Position numbers and translations under genes: made by a program. The notes beneath the pieces were generated by a model. The model did not search any database. It had not been told where the DNA came from and worked only from the letters and a program-made list of their open reading frames with translations. 64,000 nt of DNA from ENR-C587 sp942493235 (lineage in GTDB: Bacteria; Bacteroidota; Ignavibacteria; Kapaibacteriales; UBA2268): assembly GCA_942493235.1 (NCBI GenBank), contig OW818676.1:1426001-1490000 (forward strand), written 5' to 3'. Positions 28,126-38,217 of this stretch are shown one piece after another (within the stretch, counting starts at the first letter, position 1; every line of letters starts with the position of its first letter).

Positions 28126-29214
28126 GTGGCTGAGAATAAAGAAGGACAAGAGAAAACCGAATCCGCCTCTGCCAAGCGGCTTTCAGAGGCAAGAGACAGA
28201 GGGCAAGTATCAAGAAGTCAAGATGTAACTACAGCATCAGTGCTTTTAATTGGTGGTTTATCTGTATATATTTTCGGCAGTTCGATAATTACTAATATTA
28301 AAAATTTAATGAAATATATTCTTCTCAATTCTTACAAAATTGAAATCACAGACCAAAATATAGTATCTAAAATATATGATTTATTTGCCCTATTAGCCCA
28401 AATGCTTTTGCCGGTAATGGGAGTAATATTTGCTGCCGGGCTAATTGGCGAAATTAGCCAAGTGGGTTTCCATTTTGCTTCAAAGAAATTTACAGAGGGA
28501 CTAAATTGGAAATCAATTTTTAATCCGTTCAGTGGAATGAAACGAATATTCTTTTCAAGCAAATCATACTTTGAAATGATAAAAAGCTTTATGAAAATAA
28601 TAGTTCTGGGCTTAGTTGTATATTCTGTTTTGGGTAATTATTCCGAAGATACCATAGCCCTGATGGAAAAGCCGTTTATGGAAATAGGTACTTTACTTGT
28701 TACAATCAGTCTCGATATTTTGATAAAATTTTCTATCGCTTTTATAATCATAGCTTTGGCAGATTTCTTTTTCCAACGCTATAGATTTAAAGAAGATATG
28801 AAAATGACAAAACAAGAAACAAAAGAAGAAACCAAGCAGATGATGGGAGACCCGAAAATTAAAGCAAGATTCCGCTCTTTAATGCTCGGTAGAATTCGTT
28901 CTTTTATGATGAAAAATATAAAGAAAGCCGATGTAGTAATTACAAACCCTACTCACTTTGCAGTAGCCTTAGGCTATGAACAGGGTAGAATGGGTGCCCC
29001 AAAAGTACTTGCAAAAGGTGCAGACTTCTTAGCTGCACGTATCAGAGAGGAAGCTAAAGAGAATAATATTCCGATAGTAGAAAATCCTCCATTAGCCCGA
29101 GCTTTATTCTTCAATGTAGATGTTAATCAAGAAATACCCGAATCCCTATTTAAAACTGTTGCCGAAGTTTTAGCTTTCGTATATAAACTTCGCAAAGGCA
29201 TAAGAAGAATTTAA
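28126..29214 (+). CDS. flhB: Flagellar export switch protein FlhB
   Basis: This 362-residue protein starts at GTG (MAENKEGQEKTESASAKRLSEARDRGQVSRSQD is the classic FlhB N-terminus). Four membrane helices follow, then a cytosolic domain with the autocleavage motif NPTH in VVITNPTHFAVAL, and AKGADFLAARIREEAKENNIPIVENPPLARALF. Cleavage between Asn and Pro switches export from rod/hook to filament substrates. The basic tail KLRKGIRRI is typical. It closes the fliPQR-flhB cluster; flhA, usually nearby, is not within this window. Confidence 0.97.
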   Translation: MAENKEGQEKTESASAKRLSEARDRGQVSRSQDVTTASVLLIGGLSVYIFGSSIITNIKNLMKYILLNSYKIEITDQNIVSKIYDLFALLAQMLLPVMGVIFAAGLIGEISQVGFHFASKKFTEGLNWKSIFNPFSGMKRIFFSSKSYFEMIKSFMKIIVLGLVVYSVLGNYSEDTIALMEKPFMEIGTLLVTISLDILIKFSIAFIIIALADFFFQRYRFKEDMKMTKQETKEETKQMMGDPKIKARFRSLMLGRIRSFMMKNIKKADVVITNPTHFAVALGYEQGRMGAPKVLAKGADFLAARIREEAKENNIPIVENPPLARALFFNVDVNQEIPESLFKTVAEVLAFVYKLRKGIRRI

Positions 29215-29347
29215 CTTTATTATAAAATATAATAATTACTTCAAATCTTTTGTACTAACCAACGACAATTTGATAAAATTACAAAATTAAGATAGCACCG
29301 TTTAATGTATCTAATGCGTTGAACATTCTAATATTGCACATATACTG

Positions 29348-29412
29348 TAGCATATTATGTCAATCAGTATTAATAATATAGCACTTATACAATAGCATAT
29401 TATGTCAATCAG
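29348..29412. repeat. Short direct repeat, 45-bp period
   Basis: The 20-bp word TAGCATATTATGTCAATCAG occurs at 29348-29367 and 29393-29412, each followed by a related AT-rich tract ending TATTAATAATAT. It lies between the convergent flhB and response-regulator genes. I see no hairpin terminator in this 233-bp gap. Confidence 0.7.
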
Positions 29413-29447
29413 CATTATACCAATAAGTATTAATAATATTGAAAAAA

Positions 29448-30080
29448 CTAATCAACTAACTGATTTTTAATAGCGTAATGAGTAATTTCCGCATTATCTT
29501 TAAAGTTCATTTTCTTCAAAATATGGGAGCGATAAGTACTAATTGTTTTAACACTAAGGTTCAAATCCTTAGAAATCACGGATACGGATTTACCTGATGC
29601 AATCATACACATGACTTGATATTCTCTATCGGATAATGTATCATGAGGTGGTTTGTCGCTATTTGGCTCAAGACTGGTAACGAGAGATTCCACTACACTG
29701 TGAGAGACATATTTCCTGCCCTGCGAGACTATGCGGATAGCTTCAATCAGTTCGTCTGGGGCACTTTTCTTATTGATAAAACCGGCGGCACCTGATTTAA
29801 GAGTGCGTACTGCGTATTGCTCTTCGCGGTGAACGCTGAGAACTAATACAGGCAGGGTAGGGTGCTCGACTCGGATTTCTTTTAAGGTGTCTAAGCCGCT
29901 CATGCCGGGCATAGTAATATCTAAAATTACTACGTCAAATTTATTTTTACGAAGCTTATCAAGCAGTTCAAAGCCATTACCGGCTTCGTCGGCAACTATC
30001 ATTTCCATAGTATCTTCTAATATTTGCTTTAAGCCTTTTCTAACTATTGCATGGTCATCGGCTATAATAATTCTTAACAT
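29448..30080 (-). CDS. NarL/LuxR-type response regulator
   Basis: This 210-residue regulator has a receiver domain (about 1-120; IIADDHAIVRKGL acidic pocket, phosphoacceptor Asp in VVILDITMPGMSG, conserved Lys region KKSAPDELIEAI). A C-terminal GerE-type helix-turn-helix follows (LSDREYQVMCMIASGKSVSVISKDLNLSVKTISTYRSHILKK). Phosphorylation presumably allows dimerisation and DNA binding. It lies 17 bp downstream of the HisKA_3 kinase on the same strand, the usual partner of NarL-type regulators, so the two form a cognate pair. Targets cannot be read from the window. Confidence 0.94.
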   Translation of the reverse strand: MLRIIIADDHAIVRKGLKQILEDTMEMIVADEAGNGFELLDKLRKNKFDVVILDITMPGMSGLDTLKEIRVEHPTLPVLVLSVHREEQYAVRTLKSGAAGFINKKSAPDELIEAIRIVSQGRKYVSHSVVESLVTSLEPNSDKPPHDTLSDREYQVMCMIASGKSVSVISKDLNLSVKTISTYRSHILKKMNFKDNAEITHYAIKNQLVD

Positions 30081-30097
30081 TATTTATCTTTCTAATA

Positions 30098-32554
30098 TTA
30101 TTTTTTCTCGGTTATTTTCGGGATAACAAGTCTGATAGTCGTGCCGGACTGCGGAGCCCCCGATATAAACAACTGTCCTCCGGCAGACCTTGCTCTTTCG
30201 TTCATTGCAAATAGTCCAAAAGAATTAGGGTCATTGATTTTATCTTCACTGATGCCTATACCGTTATCTCTAACTGTCAATTCGTACTTCTGCTGCTCTT
30301 CGATAAATAGTATTTCAGCAGATGTGGCATTAGAATGACGAATGATGTTGGTTAATGTTTCTTGTAAAATTCGGAAAACTACTGTTCCAGTATGACCTTC
30401 TACATTAATTTCTTCAGGTTCAAATATTAAAATGCTTTCTATTGCCGAGCGTTTCTGGAAGTCTTCGGTAGCCCATTCGATAGCGGCGAGCAATCCGAAA
30501 TGGTCTAAAATATCAGGTCTTAGTTTAGTAGAAATATTGCCGACTCTATCAATTGTAATATCAATCAGATTTTTCATTTCAATGATTTTATCAATTAAAA
30601 TAGTTTCGTTAGTAGGCATTTTTTTCTGTAAATATGATAAATCTAATTTAAGCGCTGTCAGTTCCTGACCTAATTCATCATGAATTTCGAAAGCAATTTC
30701 TTTACGTTCGTCTTCGCGAACAGATTCTAAATGTGCTGCAAGATTACGTAACTGCTCGCGAGAATTTTCTATTTCCATCTCAGCTTTTTTGCGGTCGGTT
30801 ATATCGGTCAGTAAGCACATAATTGACATGATAGCTCCGTCGGTACTGAATACCGGTTGGGCTGAAATATAAAACGAACGCGTACCACCGGGCAATTTAA
30901 CCGATAAATCAAATATTTGTTTTTCGTTATTTGTTAGGAGCTTATCAATTCCGGTTTTTAATTTATTTCGTAGAAAATTCGGGACAATATCAAAGGCATT
31001 TTTGCCTATCAGTATGTCTGTATTTGAATTTACTAAAGTAGCGGCTACTTCATTAACAAATAGTATAGTTCCGTCTATACCGATAGAGGCAATTGCTTCA
31101 CTAACATTTTCAACTACTTGCCTATATCTTTCTTCACTATAAGCAAGAGCAACTTCAGCTATTTTCGATTGTGTAATATCTCTGAAAGTAATAATCACAC
31201 CGATAATATCATTGCTTGTACTAATGTGCGGAGCAAAAGAAATATTAAACCAGCCGCCTTCTTTTTTTGCAGGAGTTTTTAAGAATGTATCGTTTAATAA
31301 AATTGTCTTTCCGCTTAAACACTTCTTTAAGCTGATAGTATAGTCATAGTTTTCTACATCGGGAAATATGTTTTCAATTCTTTTAAGCAGTGCATCTTCA
31401 CCTTCGATTCCGGTGATTTCAACTAAACTTTTATTCCAAGTAACGATTTTTAATTTTGCATTAAGTACAGCAATACCTTCTTTTACACTGGAGATAATGG
31501 ATTTATTAAAGTTTTCGGATTCTAATAATTTCTCTTCGGCAAGTTTTGATTCGGTTATGTCTCTTTCGATAGTAGAAACGCCGACTTTCCTGCCGGTAGC
31601 ATCTACAAACGGACAAATAGTAGTGCTAACGTGTATCAATTTTTTATCTTTTGTTAAGCGTGTAGTTTCAAATCTGTCCAATTTATCCGTACGCATAACT
31701 TTTTCGACAATTTTATAAAATCCTTCTCTATCTAAGGGTTGAATAATCGGATTAATACTATTGCCCATCATCTCATTAAAAGAATAACCGTAAGTAGTTT
31801 CAGCACCTGTATTCCAGCTAAGCACCGCACCGCTGAGAGATATACCGTAAATTGCGTCAATAGTGGACTCTACTACCGATGAAAGTAAATTCCAAGTATG
31901 CTCAATGCGCATTCTGGAAGTAATTTCGCGAGCTATCGCAATTGAACCATAAATTAGGTTATATTTATCGACGAGTGGTACTCCGATTATCTCCCAGTAG
32001 GATCCTTCTTTTTTACCCATGAAATTTGCTTGGTATTGAATTCCTTTTTCAATTTGACCGCCCTCCATAGCCCATTTGCAATATGAATCAATAAAAGTAC
32101 CCTTTTCATACAGGAAGGCATCAAAGCAAATATTCCCTATGGCAATCGGGCTAAGCTCTAAGGCTGCTTTGTTTGCCCATAGTACTCTCATAAATGGGTC
32201 AACTTGTAGAATAATATCCGGTACTCCGTCGAGCACAGCTTGCAATTGCTCTTTACTTTTTTCTTTCTGAGACTCTGCTCTTCTTTTGCTATAATCGGCT
32301 TCACGATAATCTTTATATCGCCGATAAGAAAAAATTGTCATTGCAACTGTAAAATAAATCCCCAAAAAGAGAAGTTGACCAAATACTATATAGTTGTCTT
32401 TGAATACTTCCGTTGAAAAGAAATCACTTAATCCTAAAATATAAGTAAAAATGAAAAATATTATTCCAATAACTAAAGTCCGGAATATGTCCCTATTTAT
32501 TGGGTATTTCCATATTTTACCAAAAAATAAATCTATTTCCTTTTTAAACGTCAT
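30098..32554 (-). CDS. Multi-PAS sensor histidine kinase (HisKA_3, NarX/DesK type)
   Basis: This 818-residue kinase has two N-terminal membrane helices (about 24-45 and 60-80; only a short loop between them). A short coiled coil and four PAS domains follow, beginning near residues 100, 220, 345 and 470, each linked by ITxxK-type connectors. The dimerisation/phosphoacceptor segment is EDERKEIAFEIHDELGQELTALKLDLSYL (HisKA_3), and the ATPase domain contains RILQETLTNIIRHSNA, VRDNGIGI and FGLFAMNERARSAGG. With almost no periplasmic loop, sensing is probably by the PAS domains. It is co-transcribed with the downstream NarL-type regulator. Confidence 0.93.
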   Translation of the reverse strand: MTFKKEIDLFFGKIWKYPINRDIFRTLVIGIIFFIFTYILGLSDFFSTEVFKDNYIVFGQLLFLGIYFTVAMTIFSYRRYKDYREADYSKRRAESQKEKSKEQLQAVLDGVPDIILQVDPFMRVLWANKAALELSPIAIGNICFDAFLYEKGTFIDSYCKWAMEGGQIEKGIQYQANFMGKKEGSYWEIIGVPLVDKYNLIYGSIAIAREITSRMRIEHTWNLLSSVVESTIDAIYGISLSGAVLSWNTGAETTYGYSFNEMMGNSINPIIQPLDREGFYKIVEKVMRTDKLDRFETTRLTKDKKLIHVSTTICPFVDATGRKVGVSTIERDITESKLAEEKLLESENFNKSIISSVKEGIAVLNAKLKIVTWNKSLVEITGIEGEDALLKRIENIFPDVENYDYTISLKKCLSGKTILLNDTFLKTPAKKEGGWFNISFAPHISTSNDIIGVIITFRDITQSKIAEVALAYSEERYRQVVENVSEAIASIGIDGTILFVNEVAATLVNSNTDILIGKNAFDIVPNFLRNKLKTGIDKLLTNNEKQIFDLSVKLPGGTRSFYISAQPVFSTDGAIMSIMCLLTDITDRKKAEMEIENSREQLRNLAAHLESVREDERKEIAFEIHDELGQELTALKLDLSYLQKKMPTNETILIDKIIEMKNLIDITIDRVGNISTKLRPDILDHFGLLAAIEWATEDFQKRSAIESILIFEPEEINVEGHTGTVVFRILQETLTNIIRHSNATSAEILFIEEQQKYELTVRDNGIGISEDKINDPNSFGLFAMNERARSAGGQLFISGAPQSGTTIRLVIPKITEKK

Positions 32555-32659
32555 ATATTCACAAATATATTTAATAAAAATTGTTATTCTGACGATAATT
32601 AAATATATTACTTTTTTTTGACAACAAAAAATTAAATTTCTATTTTGGAAAAATATACT

Positions 32660-35521
32660 ATGGAAATGAAAAAAATATTTACTCTGTTATTAAGTATAAT
32701 AATAAGTTCGGTTTTTAATATTAATGTTTATTCTTTAGGTGATTCTTATGATTGCCAAGTATTATCTCCGTCCGAAAAGTATAATCGTAAGGATAAAATT
32801 TATAAGAAGATAATTAATATAAGGCTTAAATCAAATAAAAGCGAAGACGGATTGATGAGCGGTTCGCTTGTTCCAAATACTAAAATTATCAAACGCTGGC
32901 TGAATAAATCAAATTCCTTTACTTATCGAAAATCTAATAGCACTATAAATAGTCTAAATGTCGATAAGATTAATAAAATAATCAAGGCAGAAGAGCCACT
33001 GCTGCGAACATTTATGATTGAATTTGAAGAGGATATTGCTCCCGAAGAATATATAAAGAAATTGATTAATGAAAATCCTGATATTGAAATTGCGGAGCCT
33101 GTGTATATTAATGAATTGTGCGGTGAATTTATACCAAATGACTCGCTAATTATCGAGCAGCCTATGCTAAAAACTATTAAAGCTTTTCAGGCTTGGGATA
33201 TTTACAAAGGAGACTCCGATATAGTGGTTGGCATTAGCGACAGTGGCATTTTGCAGACGCATGAAGATTTAGCAGCTAATATTTGGGTCAATAAAAATGA
33301 AATTCCCGATGATTCCATTGATAATGATAATAACGGATACATAGATGATTACAACGGATATAATTTTGCTTATCTATTAGACAATACTCGACCGGGGAAT
33401 ACATTTAATTCAACCGAAGGTCATGGAACAGGTACTACCGGCATTTCGTCTGCACTCTGTGATAATAATAAAGGTGTATCAGGAGTCGGATTTAAAACAA
33501 AATTTTTCCCAATGAAAACTATGAGTCAGAATTCAACCGGAATAATTTTCGGATATGAATCAATTATCTATGCAGCCGATATGGGATTTAAGGTGATTAA
33601 TCTTAGCTGGGGGGGTAGGTCTTATTCTGATATAAATCAGACAATTATCGATTACGCAGTAGCAAAAGATTTGGCTATTATCGCTGCTTCGGGTAATCAT
33701 GGCTCCAGCGACCCATTCTACCCTGCGGGATACAGAGGAGTAATGGGTGTCGGGGTTACCGATACTAATGATATAGTAATCCCTATGAGTGGAATAGGAG
33801 CCCATGTCGATATAATGGCTCCTGGAGATAATACTCGGACAACCAGTAATGACGGTACTTATGGCAGATTCTGCTGTACATCGGGAGCTGCCCCGATAGT
33901 CTCGGCTCAGGTGGCTTTAATCCGCGGGTTGCATCCTGAATTAGATAATCTGCAAGCAATAGAATTTGCCAGAATGTGCTCGGATAATATAGAGATGAAT
34001 AATAAGTCCGCAATTCGAAAACTAATACCACAAAGATTGAATCTTCTGAAGTCTGTTACTTTAGACCCGATGAGTATTTCATCTATAAGACCTCTCGAAT
34101 ATCAGTACGAGGCAGAGGGAGATGCTGACAAAACCAGATTTTCGATTGACGACACCATCAAATTTAAGATATTATATAAAAATTATTTGGGTAAAGCTAA
34201 AAATTTACTATTTGAGCTTTCCACTGTTGGGGACTCTCTGAATTCAATTGTAATATTAGATTCAATTCTAATAGAAGAAAGTGTAGAAGCCGGTGAAGAA
34301 TTTTACAGTGGAGACTTTAGATTTACTATAGAGAAGTATAATCCAGAGAGACCATTTTTTCGAGTAGATATTAGTGGCGATAATTATTCTGATTATTTTC
34401 TGATTCCATTTACCCCCTATGTGAATTATACTACTTTCTCTAATCAGGCTATAACCGTTACAGCGTGCGACAATGGCAGACTGGGGTATATTGACCCTCC
34501 GGCAGATAATCTTGGCTCTGGGCTAAAGCAGAACGGCAAGAACAGCGTTCTGTTTGAAGGTGGACTGATAATTAGCGAAGATTCGCTGAAGGCTATCACT
34601 CAAGTGAGATTAGTTAAGGGAGTATCATATTCGGACTTTGCTCCTGTAAAGGCTTATATTGAACCAAATGAGCACATTTCAGTATTTAACGATTCATTTG
34701 CTCCGGATAGCACCAGGCTGAATGTCGAAATAGAAAACACATTAGAAATGCCTGAGGGAGATGTTCCTTGCTTCCGATTATATGTTAAGCTTAGAAATGT
34801 GAGTAATAAGAATTTGAAGAATTTGGCGATTGCTTATTTCTTTGATTGGGATATTGGAATTTCAGGAACTGATAATACGGCATTCCCTTGGGATGAATTG
34901 CTTCCTATTACATTAAGAAATAATCCTCATTATTTTGCAGGACTAATTACACGAAAAGGTGAATATGAAAATATCGGTGTAGCCGTCAATTCAAATCATC
35001 CTAATTCGGAGCCGGTTTTTGCGTCATTTCTGAATTCGCGAACTCAGGGAACAGATGCCTTTTCACTAAGTGAGCAGATTAGATATTTGAATTCCGGCAC
35101 AGCTCTGAAAAATAATGTATATGAAGATATAGCCACAGTTTTCGGAATGAAGTTCAAGGGCGAGATAATAGCAGGTGATTCAGTATCGTTTGAGATGACA
35201 ATATGCGTTCAGGATTCGTTAAAACTCCTACGCAATGCTTTATGGCACTATTTAGACCCTGATGTAAGTGAAATCGATGACTTGACTGACAACAATGAAA
35301 TCAACATATATCCAAATCCGGCAGAAGAGAAAATCACCATAAATGGAAATGGAATCGAAAGCTATGAAGTAATTGATATATTGGGGAACTCAATCATTTC
35401 AATTGAAAATAATCCAGCTTATAATTTCGTCATTGATATTTCAGATTTTTCTTCCGGTTTGTATTTGATTAAATTCAATAGAAATCGTGAAATCACTGTA
35501 AAACAATTTATCAAGAAGTAG
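32660..35521 (+). CDS. S8 subtilisin-like protease with T9SS type A sorting domain
   Basis: This 953-residue secreted protease has a signal peptide (about 1-27), a propeptide, and a subtilase domain at roughly 165-460. The triad is Asp194 (GISDSGI), His255 (GHGTGTTG) and Ser408 (TSGAAP, a variant of TSMAAP). Beta-rich domains fill the middle. The last 75 residues form a T9SS type A sorting domain: INIYPNPAEEKITING, YEVIDILGNSI and SSGLYLIKF, ending with basic residues. It should cross the outer membrane through type IX secretion. I prefer ATG 32660; ATG 32666 is equally possible, and TTG 32645 less so. The next gene starts 13 bp downstream. Confidence 0.92.
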   Translation: MEMKKIFTLLLSIIISSVFNINVYSLGDSYDCQVLSPSEKYNRKDKIYKKIINIRLKSNKSEDGLMSGSLVPNTKIIKRWLNKSNSFTYRKSNSTINSLNVDKINKIIKAEEPLLRTFMIEFEEDIAPEEYIKKLINENPDIEIAEPVYINELCGEFIPNDSLIIEQPMLKTIKAFQAWDIYKGDSDIVVGISDSGILQTHEDLAANIWVNKNEIPDDSIDNDNNGYIDDYNGYNFAYLLDNTRPGNTFNSTEGHGTGTTGISSALCDNNKGVSGVGFKTKFFPMKTMSQNSTGIIFGYESIIYAADMGFKVINLSWGGRSYSDINQTIIDYAVAKDLAIIAASGNHGSSDPFYPAGYRGVMGVGVTDTNDIVIPMSGIGAHVDIMAPGDNTRTTSNDGTYGRFCCTSGAAPIVSAQVALIRGLHPELDNLQAIEFARMCSDNIEMNNKSAIRKLIPQRLNLLKSVTLDPMSISSIRPLEYQYEAEGDADKTRFSIDDTIKFKILYKNYLGKAKNLLFELSTVGDSLNSIVILDSILIEESVEAGEEFYSGDFRFTIEKYNPERPFFRVDISGDNYSDYFLIPFTPYVNYTTFSNQAITVTACDNGRLGYIDPPADNLGSGLKQNGKNSVLFEGGLIISEDSLKAITQVRLVKGVSYSDFAPVKAYIEPNEHISVFNDSFAPDSTRLNVEIENTLEMPEGDVPCFRLYVKLRNVSNKNLKNLAIAYFFDWDIGISGTDNTAFPWDELLPITLRNNPHYFAGLITRKGEYENIGVAVNSNHPNSEPVFASFLNSRTQGTDAFSLSEQIRYLNSGTALKNNVYEDIATVFGMKFKGEIIAGDSVSFEMTICVQDSLKLLRNALWHYLDPDVSEIDDLTDNNEINIYPNPAEEKITINGNGIESYEVIDILGNSIISIENNPAYNFVIDISDFSSGLYLIKFNRNREITVKQFIKK

Positions 35522-35534
35522 GATATATAATATT

Positions 35535-35765
35535 ATGCTTAAGTTTCTATTATTTATATTGATAATAATTGTGGTATTTATGCTGTTTGGAGCATTTAAG
35601 ATATACAGATTTTTTAAATCATTTACTAATCCTACAAGAAATGTATTTAATAACAGGGACAATAGTCCCGACAATAATACCGGTACGGATAATGCAAATG
35701 TTATATATTCAAAAGATGAAATTGTCGTGCTTAAAGGTGAAGCTAAAGCTAAAGACAAAGAATAA
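35535..35765 (+). CDS. Small membrane protein, DUF4834-like
   Basis: This 76-residue protein has one N-terminal membrane helix (residues 2-22, FLLFILIIIVVFMLFGAF). A basic juxtamembrane stretch and a polar Asn-rich linker follow, and the end is charged (IVYSKDEIVVLKGEAKAKDKE-like). The layout resembles the small DUF4834 proteins of Bacteroidota, but sequence support is weak. It sits between the S8 protease (13 bp) and Ppx/GppA (24 bp), so it is likely co-transcribed. Function unknown. Confidence 0.6.
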   Translation: MLKFLLFILIIIVVFMLFGAFKIYRFFKSFTNPTRNVFNNRDNSPDNNTGTDNANVIYSKDEIVVLKGEAKAKDKE

Positions 35766-35789
35766 TTTACTAACTTTAAAGAATGCATA

Positions 35790-37352
35790 ATGAATCTTCC
35801 TGCTCCAATAATTGCAGCTATCGATGTAGGAACTAACTCTTTTCATCTAATCATAGCATCGGTAAACAATCGTGGTATGCTGATGATTCATCAGCGAGAG
35901 AAAGAGACAGTCAGGCTTGGTGCTTCTACAGGTAAAGATATGAAATATCTTGCTCCTGATGCTATAGAGAGAGGTGTCAATACTCTTTCGCAATTTGCGA
36001 AACTTGCCCGCTCGGCTAAAGCTGAAATTTATGCAGTTGCTACCAGTGCCGTTCGCGAAGCAAATAACAGATATGATTTTATTGAGCAAGTAAAGAAAGA
36101 AGCCGGTATAGATATATCCGTTGTTTCTGGAGCTGAAGAGGGTAGGCTAATCTATATGGGAGCTGTTCATGCCCTTCCAATATTTTCCAAAAAGGCATTG
36201 CTCCTTGATATTGGCGGAGGTAGTACCGAGACAATTATAGGAGAAAACGGCGATATTAAATTTATCCATAGTGCTAAAATCGGTTCTGTGCGTATTACTC
36301 AAAATTTTTTCACTGACTATATCTCTTCCAGAAGCAAGATTAAACAATGCCGTGAATATATTAAGGGATTATGGGCTCCTACTTTAAATTATCTATATAA
36401 AGATAAATTTGACACTGTAATCGGGACTTCGGGTACAATTCAAAATATTGTTACAATTGCCCATTCACTGAAAGGGGAGAGGATACCCGATATTACAAAT
36501 GGGCTAACTGCCGATAAAAAAGATATAATCAATGCGATTAGCACTATTATTAATACTAAGACTATCGAAGAGAGAATGCTTATCCCGGGAATGGACCCTA
36601 AAAGAGCCGATATTATCTTAGGCGGTGCTTTGATTTTAGAGCGAGCTGTAATGGCTCTTGATATTAAACAGATTCTTATTTCCAGCTATGCACTTCGCGA
36701 GGGCATAGTATTTGATATAGTCAATAAAAAGCAATTGAATATTACCGAGCCTTATTTGAGCCATTTGAGATATGAGACTATTCTCAACTTATGTAGTCAT
36801 TATAAGGTGAATATTACCCATTCGGAGAGTGTAAAAGATATTGCTTTAAGTATTTATGATGACTTGCGTAGTATTCATAAATTAGGCAATGAAGAAAAAG
36901 AGCTACTTGAAGCTGCGGCTATGCTCCACGATGTCGGATATTATATATCTCACGACCAGCACCATAAGCATTCGTATTATTTAATCAGTCAGAGTATAAT
37001 GCAGGGCTTTAATAATGACGAGTCAGAAATTATAGCCAATATAGCTCGCTATCATCGTAAGAGCCTTCCGAAAAAGAAGCACGAAAATTTCATGTATATC
37101 AGTCAGGAAAAGCAGTATATTATCAAAGTATTGTCTGGAATACTTCGCATTGCCGAAGGTATAGACCGCCGCCAAATGCAGATTGTCAAATCGGCAAGAG
37201 TTAAATTAACAGATAAATCTGCACAGATTTATTTATTTCCTGACCCACAGAAGATTACTCCTGATATTGAACTCTGGGGAGCTGAAAGAAGAAAAGATTT
37301 GTTAGAAGAAACTCTTGGGATAAGTATAACTTTTCATATCGAAGAGTATTAA
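35790..37352 (+). CDS. ppx: Ppx/GppA exopolyphosphatase-family phosphatase with C-terminal HD domain
   Basis: This 520-residue enzyme has an actin-fold Ppx/GppA core (1-305): AAIDVGTNSFHLIIASV, then AVATSAVREANN, LLLDIGGGSTETII and VIGTSGTIQNI. An HD-type helical domain follows (about 320-470) with AAMLHDVGYYISHDQHHKHSYYL. The family hydrolyses polyphosphate or the pentaphosphate alarmone pppGpp; substrate choice cannot be read by eye. Because a VTC-type polyphosphate polymerase is encoded at 904, a role in polyphosphate turnover is attractive but inferred. It follows the small membrane protein gene and precedes rsmE on the same strand. Confidence 0.92.
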   Translation: MNLPAPIIAAIDVGTNSFHLIIASVNNRGMLMIHQREKETVRLGASTGKDMKYLAPDAIERGVNTLSQFAKLARSAKAEIYAVATSAVREANNRYDFIEQVKKEAGIDISVVSGAEEGRLIYMGAVHALPIFSKKALLLDIGGGSTETIIGENGDIKFIHSAKIGSVRITQNFFTDYISSRSKIKQCREYIKGLWAPTLNYLYKDKFDTVIGTSGTIQNIVTIAHSLKGERIPDITNGLTADKKDIINAISTIINTKTIEERMLIPGMDPKRADIILGGALILERAVMALDIKQILISSYALREGIVFDIVNKKQLNITEPYLSHLRYETILNLCSHYKVNITHSESVKDIALSIYDDLRSIHKLGNEEKELLEAAAMLHDVGYYISHDQHHKHSYYLISQSIMQGFNNDESEIIANIARYHRKSLPKKKHENFMYISQEKQYIIKVLSGILRIAEGIDRRQMQIVKSARVKLTDKSAQIYLFPDPQKITPDIELWGAERRKDLLEETLGISITFHIEEY

Positions 37353-37448
37353 TATTGAGTACGTAGCCGCACTGTTATCCGTTTATTAATTGAAGTAATA
37401 AAGAAAGTGTGGTAAATATGTTTATAATTATAACAATTGAGCAAAAAA

Positions 37449-38141
37449 ATGGAATGTCTTTATTTACCCGAATTAAATTCTGATTCTGAAAATATTACTA
37501 TATGCGATGATGAATTCCGACATCTGAAAGCACTGCATGCTCGCCAAGGGGAAGAATTACTTGCTACCAACGGTTCAGGAATAATAGCTACTTTGTCAAT
37601 TACACAAATTGAAAAGAGGAATGCTGTGGCTCAAGTAGTATCATACACTGACAAATCTAACGCTGAACGGCATATTAAAGGTTTAGCTCTTGGAATATTA
37701 GATAATAAAGACAGATTCGAATTTGCGGTAGAGAAAGCTGTGGAGTTAGGTATAAGTGATTTTTACCCGCTATTATGTGAGTATTCTCAACGAAAGCAAG
37801 TAAATGCCGAGAGGATAATTTCTAAATCAATTGCTGCCATGAAGCAGTCTAAACAGTATTTTCTGCCAATAATTCATAAACCTATAAGTATTGAAAATCT
37901 GATATTAAGCTCTCAATCTTCTATTTTATATGCCGATATGGATACCGAATCTACTATGATTATCAATAATTGTGATAGTATAATTGTTATCGGACCGGAG
38001 GGTGGATTCTCTGACTACGAGAATAAATTATTAAATTCAGCTGAAAATTGCATCGGTTTTACTTTGGGGCAATTCAGATTAAGAGCCGAAACGGCGGCGA
38101 TTACATCTCTCGGGGTTTATAATTTCTTGTATAATAAATAA
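37449..38141 (+). CDS. rsmE: 16S rRNA (uracil-1498-N3)-methyltransferase
   Basis: This 230-residue SPOUT-family enzyme shows the RsmE N-terminal PUA-like segment (DDEFRHLKALHARQGEELLATNGSG). Its knotted domain has FEFAVEKAVELGISDFYPLLCEYSQRK, IVIGPEGGFSDYE and LGQFRLRAETAAITSL, the SAM-binding trefoil. It methylates U1498 of 16S rRNA. ATG 37449 is chosen over TTG 37437. It lies about 96 bp after ppx, same strand. Confidence 0.95.
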   Translation: MECLYLPELNSDSENITICDDEFRHLKALHARQGEELLATNGSGIIATLSITQIEKRNAVAQVVSYTDKSNAERHIKGLALGILDNKDRFEFAVEKAVELGISDFYPLLCEYSQRKQVNAERIISKSIAAMKQSKQYFLPIIHKPISIENLILSSQSSILYADMDTESTMIINNCDSIIVIGPEGGFSDYENKLLNSAENCIGFTLGQFRLRAETAAITSLGVYNFLYNK

Positions 38142-38217
38142 AATTTATTTTTTAATATTAAATAAAATTGATATATTAGCTATTATAAAAGTATTTTATT
38201 ATTTGGAGTGTTTATTC

